A program made the translations under genes and the position numbers. This document shows positions 13,046 to 26,149 of a stretch of 64,000 bases of DNA, piece by piece. Within the stretch, counting starts at the first letter, position 1. Each line of letters starts with the position of its first letter. The DNA comes from Silurus meridionalis. Lineage: Eukaryota; Chordata; Actinopteri; Siluriformes; Siluridae. The stretch is from assembly GCF_014805685.1 (NCBI RefSeq), contig NC_060885.1:5298632-5362631 (forward strand). The letters run 5' to 3'. The notes below the pieces were generated by a model. That model made no database searches. It saw only the letters and a program-made list of their open reading frames with translations, and was not told the origin of the DNA.

Positions 13046-14082
13046 TTAAAAGTTAAGAAAAGTCAGGTGTTTCCCCAAATGTGAAACGTAAATATATGCT
13101 ATGTGTAATATGTATGAACATCCGATGCTACGTTACCTAGAAGTGGTGAAATAAACTATAATTACACCCTTTTTCCAGGATATATGAGATTACTACCAAG
13201 CGTTATAGCATTTATACAGTAGGTTACGAGCAAGGGAACATCTTATTTCTATGTTTATATTAGCGGTTATGGAAGGCTCATAATTGCACTACTTCATTTA
13301 AAAACTAAAAATGCGTAATTATATATCATTATTATATTGATGACAAAGATTTTTTCAAAAGGAAAATGTTTATGCATGAAATCCTTGGTGCACAGCTGAG
13401 AGATACTGTGGCTGTAATTATAAAGACTGTCCTACTTCTCATCCGCTCATACTGAACATCCTGTAAACACATGTATCATTTGAGTTTAGTTTTCTACATC
13501 TGTACACTGTAATGATTTACAATTCCACTATAGAAAAAGAGGACCGGGTCTGTTTTTATTTAGTGTGATATCAGAGAATTTCATTTATCAGATCAGTCGA
13601 ATGATAGAAGTTTTACTCAAGCTAATGAGTGTTGTTAAAAGCTGTTTAAAACAATCTCAATTATTTACACCATTGTACAATTTTGCATCTGAGATGAATC
13701 AAAGTTACAAACGTCATCATCATGATGTTCAACAACAAAGACTGTAATCTTCTGTAGAGAATTCATAAGAAGGCATACTGAAATGGAGTCCTCTCAGAAG
13801 AATTATATCATGAATCCTTGTGAAAAGGTTTGCTGACTGCATTTGCAGTGCATTTGTTTGAAGGTACAGAGTGCTGCTTTGTCACAAGGGGTCTGACTTC
13901 TCGGCCCGTTTTCGCGTTAAGACTGACTTCGGTGTTCACAGGATGCCTCGGTTTTGATCTAGCATCTTCTGAAATGTAAACCTTCATCCCCCGCACATCC
14001 TGTTACAGCTATCAGCTCACTGATTTTTCCAGGAAATACAGTATGCCCTATAGATGCATGAACTTTGCACTAATGCTAAGCT

Positions 14083-14085
<3 letters not shown>

Positions 14086-14141
<56 letters not shown>
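14086..14141. repeat. (CA)n microsatellite
   Basis: About 28 uninterrupted CA units. Confidence 0.97.
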
Positions 14142-14143
<2 letters not shown>

Positions 14144-14673
14144 AAAACATCACATAAATAGGTATTGTCCTGCAGGCTACTAATACCTTATTTCTATTAT
14201 ATATCTATCTATTTCTTTATTTTTTTTTTTTTTATAGTTTCTGTGCTTAATTAAGATGCCTGGTTTGTCATAGTTACCAAATTCATGCGCAAATAGCACA
14301 GAGTCAGGCCGGAAAATCAGCAACGACCGCAAGAGATCATTATCGCTTATTAAAAGAAAGGAAGTAAACTCCAAAATAAGCAGGAAAACACAAAACACCT
14401 GGGTTCACTATCGGTGACCTAAATACCATGAAGATTATGGGGTTCGCCATTGGACGCTGCATTGTTTTGCTTTAATTTTGGTGAGTCTAATTGACTGATA
14501 GAAAGAGGACAATGCAGATAAAGATTTGCTACATTTTGGATGTACATGAGGCTCGTTGTTTTAGATGATTAGCTGCTCCTGGCACTAGTTAGCCTTTTAT
14601 GACAAAAAGTGTAAACCAAACTAAAAAAAAAACAAATACAGCAGAATGAACGAAACAGATTAATTCACAATCT

Positions 14674-15179
14674 GTATAAACAAATGTATTGGGACAATTG
14701 ACCTTTCTTCCCATATGTGGTTCTTCTCCAAACTTTTACCACAGAGCTCGAGGCACACAGTTGTACAGGATGTTTTTGGATGCAGTACAATAAAAAAATT
14801 GTGTTCACTTGAACTTAGCATGGTAATACCCCTGTGCACAAAGACAGCTCCATGAAGATATGGTTTATATGGTTTGTAGTGGAAGATCTCCTACTATAGA
14901 GCTCTGATCTCAACCCTACTGAACACTATTGGGATTAATTTGAACACTGACTGCACCCCAGGCCTCCTCACCTCACCTACATCAGTACCTGCCTTTACTA
15001 ACACCCTTGTCGCTGATTAACACAAATGTCCACATACAGACTACAAAATCTAGTGGAACAGATTCCCAGAAGAGTGGAGGGAACTATAAGAGCAAATTGG
15101 GACTAAATGTGGAATTGGATGCTCAAAAAGAACATAATTATGACCAGGTGTCCGCAGACTTTTGGCAATATAGTGTATA
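14674..15179 (-). mobile_element. Decayed Tc1-derived repeat, longer copy
   Basis: Ends TGTATAAACAAATGTATTGG and CTTTTGGCAATATAGTGTAT. On the + strand the transposase relic reads SDLNPTEH near 14905-14930 and QNLVEQIPRRVE near 15045-15080, matching the C-terminal part of Tc1 transposases, with stops between. It is the most complete copy of this family for showing its Tc1 origin. Confidence 0.75.
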
Positions 15180-15974
15180 ATTATATGTGAAGAATACAAT
15201 TCGTGAAACAAATACAATGTAAATCAACATTTAAACCGGATAATTTGTGTATTCATGTGTAATAAATGCAAACACTTGGGTGTGTGCTGTTATATAAACA
15301 GGTTTGAGTTATTGTTACCACATCAAAGTATAATTAGAGGGGTGTTTTTTTTTTCCTCTTATGAGAGTAACCATTTAATTATTTATTTCATAATTTTTAT
15401 TTCATTTATTAACAATCTACACATTCTGCGTTTTTCATAGTTATCTCAATATGAGATATGTGAGGAAATCTTAGGGGTTGATTGTTCCTGAAAGGAGCTT
15501 TAGCCACAAAAATAACATTTGTTGGTACCCAGAAATCCAGAAAACTCTAGAATTCTGCATCTTAAATAAAAGGAATCTAAAATGTCCAACAACAGGTCAA
15601 TGTAATGCTGCATATTATACTGTCTGATACCAATTTTCCAACAAATACCAGATTTTTATAAAACAGTCACACATTTTTCTTACATTTACCTCAGGAACTT
15701 ATAACAGGAAGTTTTACTAAGGCACTTGATTATTTTGCTAAAAGGTGTGTTAGTCATTAATTCGATTATTTAAAAGTAAACGTCCATCAAGAGGTTGGTG
15801 TGAAGGTGCTGAATTACTGTTACCGAACTGAAGTATATTTATTGTGTTTCGTTTTTTAATTTAGTAAACATTCACGCAATTGACTCTCAACACTTTCTGT
15901 CCAATCGGAATGTGGTTTAATTAAATATAAGAACGCACCAGTTTCATCTTTATGTCATATAGAAAAAGGTAAGA

Positions 15975-16265
15975 GATATCTGACTTTTATCCACCATCTT
16001 TGGTTCCTCCACACTTCCCCAAATTGCAAAGTTGGAGATACAGGATGTCTGGATATGGTAGATTTTGTTTGTTTTTTCGAACTAGGAGACCCAAACCTGT
16101 TCCAGCATGACAATGCCCACTGTATACAAAGCCAGCTCCATTAAGATCTGCTTTGGCTCTATTGAACACCTTCGGGATGAATTGAAATTCCCAGGAAACT
16201 CACCACACCTACATCAGTACCTGATTTTACTAACACACACATGGCTGAATGAGTACAAATCTTAT
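15975..16265 (-). mobile_element. Decayed Tc1-derived repeat fragment
   Basis: Contains GGAGACCCAAACCTGTTCCAG and CAAAGCCAGCTCCATTAAG, whose translation resembles QHDNAHCIQSQLH, then TTGAACACCTTCGGGATGAA (a degraded IEHLRDE). Same family and orientation as the copy at 14674. Confidence 0.65.
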
Positions 16266-16795
16266 GGTTAACTGTCCATAAAATTTATTTCATATATGTC
16301 AATGTTTAGAAATTAGTTTTGGCCTCAGATATTATATTTCACACTTCCATTTAAAATGAAGTACATATTCTTGTATTGAAAACCACCAAGAGGTGAAATT
16401 GTAGTTAGCTTCTGTACAGGCTAGTCATCATTCTTGCTAATTAATAACATTGACTACCAGCTATGACTGCTAAGGTGCTAATCAAATGTGATCGAATAGA
16501 AATCAGTGTCACAAGCTAACACTGAGGGTCATGCTGATTTTATCCACAAAGTCTTTTTGTTTTGTTTTTTGTGCAAGAGCCAAGCAAACCCTCATGCTAT
16601 CTTCCTGAGCTCCATATTTTAATTATGCGGCGCGAAGTTCTGTCAGTCAGACTCTCGCTCTTGTTCTTGAGAGCGATGGGACTAGTCTGTCTGGTTCCAC
16701 CGCACATTTCCTTGTCTTCTTTCTCTCCATGCAGAGGTGTGTGCAGGCGGGATGCAGGTGAGAGGAGATGTGTGAAGGTGATATAGTGAAGCGTG

Positions 16796-16846
16796 TTTTT
16801 TTTTGTTTGTTTTTTTTTTTAAGGATTTTTTTTTTTTTTTTTTTTT
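16796..16846. repeat. Poly-T rich tract
   Basis: T runs of up to about 22 bases with few interruptions. Low complexity only. Confidence 0.9.
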
Positions 16847-17149
16847 GCATACCTAGAGGCCGTTCTTCTTCTTCTCCATCCGAACATGTTTCACTCGCTT
16901 GGCTCGGTGCCTCACAGAGAAGAATAGAAATATGTGAAAGAGTCAGGTGGATTCTGTAGGTTAGAAAAAGTCAGGAAAAGTGATAGAGCGAAGAGATCGA
17001 TAAATGTAGGCTTTGCGGAATTGCAACTTTTTGTGTGTTAGTTTTTACACGAATTAAAGACAGCAGGATTCAAAGAATGCAGCACAGTGTGTGTGTGTAT
17101 GTATGTGTGTTGTGTTATTGTAATAAGTGATATTTTGGGATACGACATG

Positions 17150-17300
17150 CAGCCGAACAGAGAACATAATTTGATTCATTTCATCACATTTATAACCATA
17201 CACAGTACGAGGAAGAAACCTCGAGACTCCAAAGGGGAACCCATCCTCATTTGAGTGGCACCAAGAGTGTGATTATGAATCATTAAAACATTACATACAC
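17150..17300 (+). mobile_element. Fragment of a common teleost repeat (GAAGAAACCT..AGA family)
   Basis: Contains GAGGAAGAAACCTCGAGACT and GGGAACCCATCCTCATTTG, blocks shared with better copies at 61080 and 63700. Weak because only the middle is present. Confidence 0.45.
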
Positions 17301-17615
17301 CGGAGAGTGAGAAATATCACGAGAGCTCAAGTGTGTGATTATGAGTAATGTCTTTTCTACAGTCTCATACAGATTGTAAGAGCCAAACATTGAAGTTTAT
17401 TTTATTATCTATGGTTTATCCTTTTTATAGAAGCAATTTAGTAAGTGAATTTAATGCTTAATTAAATATTGCAATATTTCTGAATGTATACTTTTGTTAT
17501 GCAAAATGAAGCTGCAATTCCAGTTTGTATTGTTTATTAGACCTCATATTAGACATGGGACTTTTTAGTTAGTTATTTACATTTATTATTTAAATCCATA
17601 TTCTGTTCATGTAAA

Positions 17616-18346
17616 CAGAGGTGATTCAAATACTTTATTATTGTAGTTAAGTAGAATATTCTGGAATCAGTATTTTACTTCATTACTACTTATTTTTCTG
17701 ACACGTTTTTACTTTCACTCTACATTTCTTACACAAATATCTGTACTCTCTACTTCTTACATTTCCAAACCAGGCTCGTTACTTAGTTTTAATCTATTTG
17801 GTGATCAGTATTTGATCTTCTCATTGCGCCGTTTTCAGCTCCTCAACCAATTTCCTGTCATCGCGCGGCTTTTTCAATCTACCGCTGGCGTATCATTTCC
17901 TGGCTCTCACCCACCACAGACTTAGACTAGTTTACAAAGCGAACAACGAACAAAGCAGAAGGCAACAAGAAGTCTGGGGTTAACGTGGATGAGACAGAGG
18001 AAGTCAGTGATGTAAACATGACTGATCACCTGATTATCAGCATCTTTTCTCTGCTTGTGTTCTATATGGTAGATGTTCAGCCTGGATACATTTATTAAAT
18101 AACATTTTGAATTCTTATATCAGTATATTAATATGGTGAGGTTCAGTTACCAGTGTGACACTCAAATAGGGAGTAGTAAAGGCTACTTTTTTAATAAAGT
18201 ACATGTCTGGGCCCAAACATCTTTACTTTAACTTGAGAGAAAAAGTATAGTCAGTACTTCTTCTACTACTTTTACCTGAGTCTATTAAAGCACGAGTATC
18301 TGCACTTCTACTTGAGTGAACGATGTGTGTACTTTTGGCATCTCTG
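17616..18346. mobile_element. hAT-like non-autonomous element
   Basis: The ends CAGAGGTGATTCAAATAC and GTACTTTTGGCATCTCTG form an imperfect inverted repeat starting CAGAG. Both flanks of the interior are rich in TACTTTTACT/AAGTA blocks. The 8 bases outside each end, CATGTAAA and AGTGTAAC, agree at five positions and may be a decayed 8-bp target duplication as expected for hAT elements. There is no transposase frame, so it would be non-autonomous. Confidence 0.55.
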
Positions 18347-18974
18347 AGTGTAACCCGCTTTGTGAAGTCATACTGTATACTCAAGATTTTTCAATAGAAA
18401 GTCCAGTATCACACACTGCACCTTTATGGTCTGAACATAAAGGAACTGTTTTAGCAGATTTTATTAGCAGGCAAACGATTATCCTATTGTCTCTCACAGG
18501 CTGACAGAAAGCACTAAGTGGCTGAGAATCCTGATCCAATCAGGGAAAACGGCTCCCCAGTCAGCTGTAGAGAGAAAAAAGAAACCAGCGTCGACCTTTT
18601 TCCCCTCAGAAGTGGCCTCTTCACTATCAAGCATTTATATGACGTTCGTCAAGGAAGCAGAGAAAAACGACTTTGGTCCAAATGTTATGACCTTGTACAG
18701 CACAGGATTGTGGAAAAATGTGGGGGAAAAAATTTCTGTCTGTAGAAGAAAGTGTGTTTGAGGTGTCACCTGCTGTTATATTATCATCATCCAGGTGGTG
18801 AGATGTGGAGTAGGGTGAAGATCTTTTATTTGTGGCTACATTTAATGCTCATAATGTCTGTGAAACAAGTTACTTCCTGCAACAATTATGCTATAACAGC
18901 TAAGAATTATTGTCTCACTGAAAAAAAACAACATTTCAATACCATCAAAAGTGGTAAATATATATCCTGTCACA

Positions 18975-19165
18975 AACAGTATACAACCCCAATTGGGACT
19001 AAAATGTAAATAAAAAAACAAAATGCAGTGATTTGCTAATGCATATTTTATTCACATTAGAACATAGAAAACAATTGTTTAAACTGTGAGAGGAAAAATT
19101 AGGTCATTTTGAATTGATTGGCAGCAACTCTATGTAAAAGATAGACATTTTAAATGTGAATCCAT
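18975..19165 (+). mobile_element. DNA-transposon end of the ACAACCCCAATT type
   Basis: Reads ATACAACCCCAATTGGGACT, then AAATGCAGTGATTTGCTAAT and ATTTTATTCACATTAGAAC, matching by memory a DNA-element end very common in teleosts. Only one end is visible; it is truncated near 19165. Confidence 0.55.
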
Positions 19166-19242
19166 GTACGTATTTTCTGGCCCTGAAATTAACCCCGCCT
19201 TCTTCCTGAACATATCTGCTCAACTGGGCCTATTTTCAATTT

Positions 19243-19735
19243 TTTTTTCTTTCGGATGCTCCCATTAGGGGGCGCCACAGCGGATCATCCGTCTCCATAC
19301 CCCCCTGTCCTCTACATCTGCCTCTTTCACACCAACTACCTGCATGTCTTCCCTTACCACATCCATAAACCTCCTCCTTGGTCTTCCTCTTTTCCTCCTT
19401 CCTGGTGGCTCCATCCTCAGCATTCTTCTACCGATATACCCCATGTCCCTCCTCTGCACATGTCCAAACCATCTCAATCTCGCCTCCCTCACCTTGTCAC
19501 CAAAACATCCTACATGCGCTGTCCCTCTAATAAACTCATTTCTGATCCTGTCCATCGTCGTCACTTCCAACGAAAACCTCAACATCTTCAGCTCTGCTAC
19601 CTCCAGCTCCGCCTCCTGTCTTTTACTCAATGCCACTGTCTCTAAACCATACAACATCTCAGGTCTCACCACAGTCCTATAAAATTTCCCTTTCATTTTT
19701 GCAGATACCCTACTATCACAAATCATGGGCTTATT
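19243..19735 (-). pseudogene. 3' end of an RTE-like LINE (reverse transcriptase C-terminus)
   Basis: A 153-codon frame on the minus strand reads GKFYRTVVRPEMLYGLE, LEVAELKMLR, RLRWFGHVQRRD and GRRKRGRPRRRFMDVVRED, ending IRCGAP. This is the C-terminal region after the catalytic domain in RTE-like non-LTR retrotransposons. It runs into a 3' end with GGCGCCCCCTAATGGGAGC and an A-rich tail. The frame is open to the truncation point near 19735, so this is a 5'-truncated insertion. Clade assignment rests on memory of similar sequences. Confidence 0.75.
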
Positions 19736-21114
19736 TTCAAATATAATGTCAATTAAGACGGCATGTGGTTTGAGCGGAGGAGTCGTGCCTGCTCCGAGAC
19801 AGGAAGAAGAAATCTCTGCCAGTGTTTTTATTCCAATTTCACACGAAGCACTCTAAAAATTACAGGCTGCCCCTTTAAGCGTCACACTTCCTACAGCTCC
19901 GGCAGAGTTCCTAGAGCAGCATTCAGTTCAACAGTTCACCCGACAAGAGGGTTTTTTTTCTTTTTTTTAGGCACCAGGCCAAATACACACTCTCTAAACA
20001 GCCACTGGAAAAAAAAGAGCTCCATGCAGAAGATTGACACCTGACAACCCCAACATGCGTCGCAGTGAACAGGGTTAGCTCGTAGGTTGTGTCTTTTCGC
20101 AGTCGATCTGTCAGTCTCGCGTCAATCGCGAAGCCTCGGCGCCGAGTTGCTGCGGATCTCAGCTGACTCCGGGCTCCTTAAAGAGCCGTAAAGTATGCAG
20201 AATCCAAACAATCCTGGGAATGCTCGTGCCGCCGTGTCTAACGCGGTCTCCTATCAGTTCCCATCGATTCCACATTCATCTTCAACATCTGCTGTAGAGC
20301 GGAACGGAGTTACGTTTATATCAAGCTTTTTTTTTTTGTGTGTGCTAAAACATTTACACTTCTGTGTGCTCGTAAAAGGATAGAGCTCGATTTATTGGGC
20401 AAAACCATATGGGAAGTGTGAGGAGTAAAATTTCAAAAATGTAAAATATTTAAAATAATTCATATAAAATTAAAATCTACAGATAAAATGTAATAGTGTT
20501 TCAAAAAAAATTTAAGAGGAACAACAGAATATAGAAAAATAGTTAGATTCAAATAGTTATTTATTGTTTTAGTTGAAAGTTTTTTAAACAGGTTGTTAAA
20601 TTACACATAAATTTATACATGAAATAACTTTCACCTTTCTTGAATTAATGATCAAAGTCTCAACTACACACCTTTAACCGCTGTAATTACAATTATCTCA
20701 ATTATTCAGTTGCATAATCGAGTTAAATGGAGTGATTGTTGGCCGATTACGCATCACGCTCCGCTTGTTAGTAAAGCTAAAGAGCTGATGTTAGCATAGA
20801 CACCGATTAGCATGACGTCTCAGGCTGAAGGTATGCAGTATGTTTTTTCGACGTTTTGGAAAGGAAATGCTTTTCTTTTTCTGATTTATTACTAGTTATC
20901 AGTGTTAAATTGTTGCTCTGTCAGCGACTGAAGGGTGAGAAAAAGGAGACCTGAAGAAAAAAAAAATATTTCAAAATGTGAAAGTACTAAAACGTACCTG
21001 TTTGTACCACTTCTATTTATTCAATAAATTATTATTAATTTGTGAAATTTATTTACACAGCATATTACAACAAATTACACACAAATGCTTCACTTTATTG
21101 TCTTGTTGTATTGT

Positions 21115-21480
21115 GTTCTAATGAGTCGCAGTCCGGACAGAACCGCATGGTGTTGAAGTATGGAATGGTTGCCATGTTGGTTCAGGATTCCTTTTACCTG
21201 CAATAAGTCTCCAACCTTCCCTGCTCTAAAACCATCTATCTTCCACTTCTATGGTTTACTGTGGGGGTGAGGCAGTCTGCTAACATCTTCTCTCTTGTTC
21301 TTCGTCTTGCATAAGTTCTTCTGTTAGAACCAAAAAATTTGGACTCATTTGTCCACTTTCTTCTACTATTCACTGACCAATTCTTGTTTGTTTTTTGTTC
21401 TTGTTTGCTGCATAGAAACAAAAGGATTGTGAATAGTATGTTTATAAAGCAGAATAAAAAAAAGGTGTGCATTGAGGCAC
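21115..21480 (-). mobile_element. Tc1-type element fragment
   Basis: Shares long blocks with 61805-62140: GGAATGGTTGCCATGTTGG, AGTCTCCAACCTTCCCTGCT and GTGGGGGTGAGGCAGTCTGC. In the second copy these lead to a terminal motif TTTACAAACTTCTAGCTGCC. It is the 5' part of an element whose coding strand is the minus strand. Confidence 0.6.
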
Positions 21481-22264
21481 ATGACTTTGGAGAGGATTGT
21501 GGGGTCCATATTCCTGATCCTGGTGAAGGAGTGACTATAGCTGCTATAATGTACATGGGAACAGGAACATATTAAATCTAACTAAAGACTCACTTGCTAA
21601 TTATTCTCACAAAAGAAAAAAACGAAAAAGATGCACTGTTTAAGATCTAAATAATCATCTACGGAGTGATTACATTAATTCCAATTTAATACACAAACCT
21701 GACACTTTTCCGAAACCAGCATGGCTGATAGTTTTATTCCAGTTGATCTGCTGCCTTAAGTTTTTATCAACTCAAATCTGCGATATTTGGTTTCACAAGA
21801 CCATAGCGTTTAAAGAGGTAGAGGTGAAAGGTTTTTTATATTTTTTTCCCGGGAAAAAAAAGAAGCTTTTTTTGTCCACAGACACAAGCACGGCACATCG
21901 GCCGATTTTCACAAATAGATTTTTCAGCCAGTTGCAGCTGCTTTCAGGCCGCATTTCTGAACATTGCAGCTAATTCAGCTAATCTGTGCGTGTTGTTCGT
22001 CATGTCATACTGCATTAGTTTAATGGAGTGTTATTATCTCAAATTTAGCACACGGCCTGATGTTTTTCTCACAACACTGCCACACTTTCGCCCTCCGCAC
22101 GTCAGCGCTTTCACCGGACACTAACCCGCTGCCTTTCGCACGAGGACTCACGTTGTCTCATCTCCCTGTGATTTTTTTCTGCTTTCGCTTCAACACAAGG
22201 CTTTTAGAGTGGAAAAAAAACTTTTGTAAACAAAATTTGATTTTAACGCAGTCAGGCTCCTTTT

Positions 22265-22570
22265 AATCACGCGTGCCAAGTGCCCACGGCGATCGGCTCT
22301 TCGGGGCCTTTGAATCGTCTGCCTCGCCAAGGGGGCGAGCTAAAGCCACTAACAAATTGAATGCGTGTTTAGACTGGTGCGATAGAATTAGATCAGCTCC
22401 CCTGATTGTGTCAGGGAGCCTCTGCAAGTTCTCGCTCGAAGCCGAGTGTGCCTTCGAGAGCAGACGGCTCGTTAGGACGCGATGATGTTGTCAGAATGTT
22501 AAGCGGACAATTACCATGCACTATTGATTGTGATGGGAGGGAGCTCATTAGCGACGGGGAAGGAGTGAGA
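22265..22570. other. GC-richer stretch without repeat hallmarks; candidate conserved element
   Basis: Within AT-rich, repeat-laden intron, this segment has no microsatellite or transposon signature and carries homeodomain-like cores (GACAATTACC, TATTGATTG, CTCATTAG). Short open frames across it are not convincing as coding. Functional status unknown. Confidence 0.25.
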
Positions 22571-23074
22571 GCGAGAGGGGGAAAAAAAAGGGAAGAACTG
22601 GTTCTCTGTCAATTTCATAAAATTGCACAAAATGGGAAAAAAGCAGGTCTGGTAACCCAATTTCTGCTAAGAATAAATACCTTAGAGGCATGCTGTTATA
22701 AAAAATAATCAGTGATGGACCAGGATGATGGGAATAGATCACTGGAATTGATTATCTTTCTTTTTCGCCTTAAAGTGTTTTATTTCCTTTTTTGCCACAC
22801 CAGTTTGCAATAATTCCAATTGAAGTCTATGTGAAGTGGCTTGAAATGGACAATCATTTATTATTCATTATTAACTTCCAATGATGCCTTGGTGGGACAT
22901 ATAGATTAGCTCCGCCCCATTTTAAACTAGCCAATAGGATTTGGGCTAAGCCATATTTAACATTGAATGTTAAACTAAATTAAAAAAAGCTGAACGTTGT
23001 CATCAGATGCGTTGCCCTGGATTGGGGGTGAAAATTTGTCTGGGTTTTGTAAGCCCACTAACTTATAGATCAAC

Positions 23075-23550
23075 TTTACGGCAGATTCATATGTGCTTTT
23101 TGTTCATCCCGCTCCATTTAGTCTCTATTTAATCTCTATTATAATTTCCTCCACTCTTCTGGGGAGATGTTCCACTAGATTTTGGAGTGCAACATTTATG
23201 TTCATCGGACACAAGAGTGTTAGTAAGCAGGTACTGGTGCAGGTGAGGAGACCAGGGGTGCAATCAGAGTTTCATCCCAAAGGTGTTCAGTAGGGTTGAG
23301 ATCAGAGCTCTATAGCAGGAGATCTTCCACTATAATACAAACGATGTAAACCATATCTTCATGGAGTTGGCTTCGTGCACGAGGGTATTGTCATGCTGGA
23401 ACAGGTTTGGGTTTCCATTTTAAAGTGGACGCAAAATCGTATTATACCGCATCCAATCGTGTGCCCTCAGCTTTGTGGTAACAGTTCGGAGAAGAACTGC
23501 GTATGGCAGAAAAGGTCAGGTGTCCCAATACTTTTGTCCATATAGCATGT
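23075..23550 (+). mobile_element. Decayed Tc1-derived repeat
   Basis: Contains ATGTTCCACTAGATTTTGGA, AGAGCTCTATAGCAGGAGAT, GTATTGTCATGCTGGAACAG and the end CCCAATACTTTTGTCCATAT. Minus-strand translations give degraded Tc1 transposase C-terminal pieces. Confidence 0.75.
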
Positions 23551-23796
23551 AAATTATTAGTTTTAATGTCGAATTAGTGCATGATATGGAACCTCAGCTG
23601 TAAAACGCTGCTAGAGCTGCTGTTACAGAAAATTAATTAACACTTTGTTCTGACCAATCAGATTTGAGAATTCAACTCAATAAAAAGCATTAATCTAATA
23701 ATACAGTGTTGGATTAATCACAGCAGAGAAGCGAATAAATTAACATTCATGCTGAGTTACTAATATATATCTCAATCATACAACTAAGTAGCTAAA

Positions 23797-23895
23797 GGGC
23801 CTTGCTCAGGGGCGGCAGCATGGTGTGGCAGCCTGGGATTTGAACTCATGACCTTCGTCCGAAGTCCAATGCATTAACCTCTACCTCACGACAGA
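23797..23895 (-). mobile_element. tRNA-derived SINE fragment (subfamily 2)
   Basis: Reverse orientation of the family core: GGGCCTTGCTCAGGGG then TGGGATTTGAACTCATGACC, which is a B-box-like segment, then CATTAACCTCTACC near the A-box end. Confidence 0.6.
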
Positions 23896-24171
23896 GGAAT
23901 TCAATGCTCTCGTTAGTCATTTCCGTGAGATGCGAGTTGATTAGGTCGCTGTGTCTCTGAGAGGGAGAGAGAGGGAGGGGGTGACTTTGAGCTCGGAGGC
24001 GATGCCACACTTCTGCACGCTCACGCTTATGTCAGGTTTCTCTCCCAGACTAAATCGGATTTCTGCCGAGTCAGCCCGACTATTTGGAGTGCACGCCTCG
24101 GGTTTTTTTTCTCCTTTTGACTGTTTCGATTGCATTTGGAGGGCATAGGATGAAAACCTTCCCCCTTTCTT

Positions 24172-24177
24172 TCTCCT

Positions 24178-24216
<39 letters not shown>

Positions 24217-24236
24217 CTCTCTCTCGCTCTCTCTTT
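24172..24236. repeat. (CTTT)n microsatellite
   Basis: About 12 CTTT units grading into CT repeats; the minus strand is a long A/G-only run. Confidence 0.92.
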
Positions 24237-24907
24237 CTCACACTCCCTCTGTAGCTGTTTTGTCATTCCGCGTCCTTCTCTATGCGCCTGTCCCAAACGG
24301 CTGGGCTGCTTGGCCTTTGTCGTGGGATGTAACTCGAGCGTTTGTACGGGCGAAAGGGTAGCGCTGGGAGCTGTTGTTCACTTTCGGAGCCCATCTCAGG
24401 AGACCACCTCTGAACAAGCTTCTGATCTGGAGCAAAATGACGAAGCATACGTTTGTGAGTCACTGACATATGCTGCACTCTTTCGGGTGCCTGGGAACGG
24501 CAGGAGAAGCGCATAACATCCACACACACAAACACACACTTCACAGAGCACAGAACAGGCCATACTTTCTCCATGGGTGGGGATTCAAACGGTATGCGAT
24601 AAATAATTAATAAGCTGCTTACCGAATGTGTGTTCTGTAGTCAGGATCGAGGTGAACAACCATCAGCCATCGCTCTGATAGTCAGTGCTCATGGATTTCC
24701 TCTCGTGTCTTTCAGCGTTTCCTGTTTCTTTCCCACATCAGATTGTGACTAAGTCATATTTTAGGTCAAACCCAAAGTGCAACACTTCAGCCATGAGGTC
24801 AGCAGGAAGGAATCATAGATTTGTGGGTCATGTGATCAAACTGAGTTTCCAGTAATGGAATTGAAAAAAGTGTTTTATTTCACTTATACCTCAATACTTT
24901 ACTTCTA

Positions 24908-25540
<633 letters not shown>

Positions 25541-25734
25541 TGCTTTGTTGGCAGGACAAATAGGTGCACATTTATATTGCCAAAGCAGGTAAATTTTGTG
25601 GAGCAGGTAAATATTGCCGAAGGGAAAAAAGAAAGGGGAAAAAAACATCAGGAGAATTAAATGAAAATGTAAAGAGCAAATAAAGGCAAATAAAATACTA
25701 ATATTTTTAGATAAACAGGAAATAGTGCAATGTA

Positions 25735-25737
<3 letters not shown>

Positions 25738-25779
<42 letters not shown>

Positions 25780-25780
25780 A
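25738..25780. repeat. (CT)n microsatellite
   Basis: About 20 uninterrupted CT units, a further run downstream of the CT-rich block. Confidence 0.95.
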
Positions 25781-25961
25781 CTTCACAATCCATTTTCACT
25801 CATATGTTAAAAAACAATCACCAGTCAGTCCACAAATGATATTTTGGATCTGATGCCTAAAAGAGTTATTATTTCTTTTTCTTAAAAAAAAGACTTCACT
25901 AAATCTGTGCATCTGTATACTGAATTCTGTCTCTAATTAATCTGAAATGAACATAGTTAAC

Positions 25962-26148
25962 ATTTACGGTATTTGGCAGAGGCTCTTATCCAGAGCAACT
26001 TACAATCATATCATTCGCAAACTGAGCAGTTGAGGTTTAAGGGCCTCGCTTAAGGGCCCAGCAGTGGCAGCTTGGTTCAGGTGGAATTTGAACTCACAAC
26101 CTTCTAAACAGAAGTCCAACACCTTTACCACTAAACTACCCTTCCAGT
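25962..26148 (-). mobile_element. tRNA-derived SINE (subfamily 2), inverted-pair member
   Basis: Reverse copy: ACATTTACGGTATTTGGCAG, AGGCTCTTATCCAGAGCAAC, then AAGGGCCCAGCAGTGGCAGC, ending in the A-box side ACCACTAAACTACC. It lies head-to-head with the SINE at 26150. Confidence 0.75.
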
Positions 26149-26149
26149 C

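Noticed and set aside
19256..19645. 129-codon + strand frame
   Set aside because: It is the antisense shadow of the LINE reverse-transcriptase C-terminus on the minus strand.
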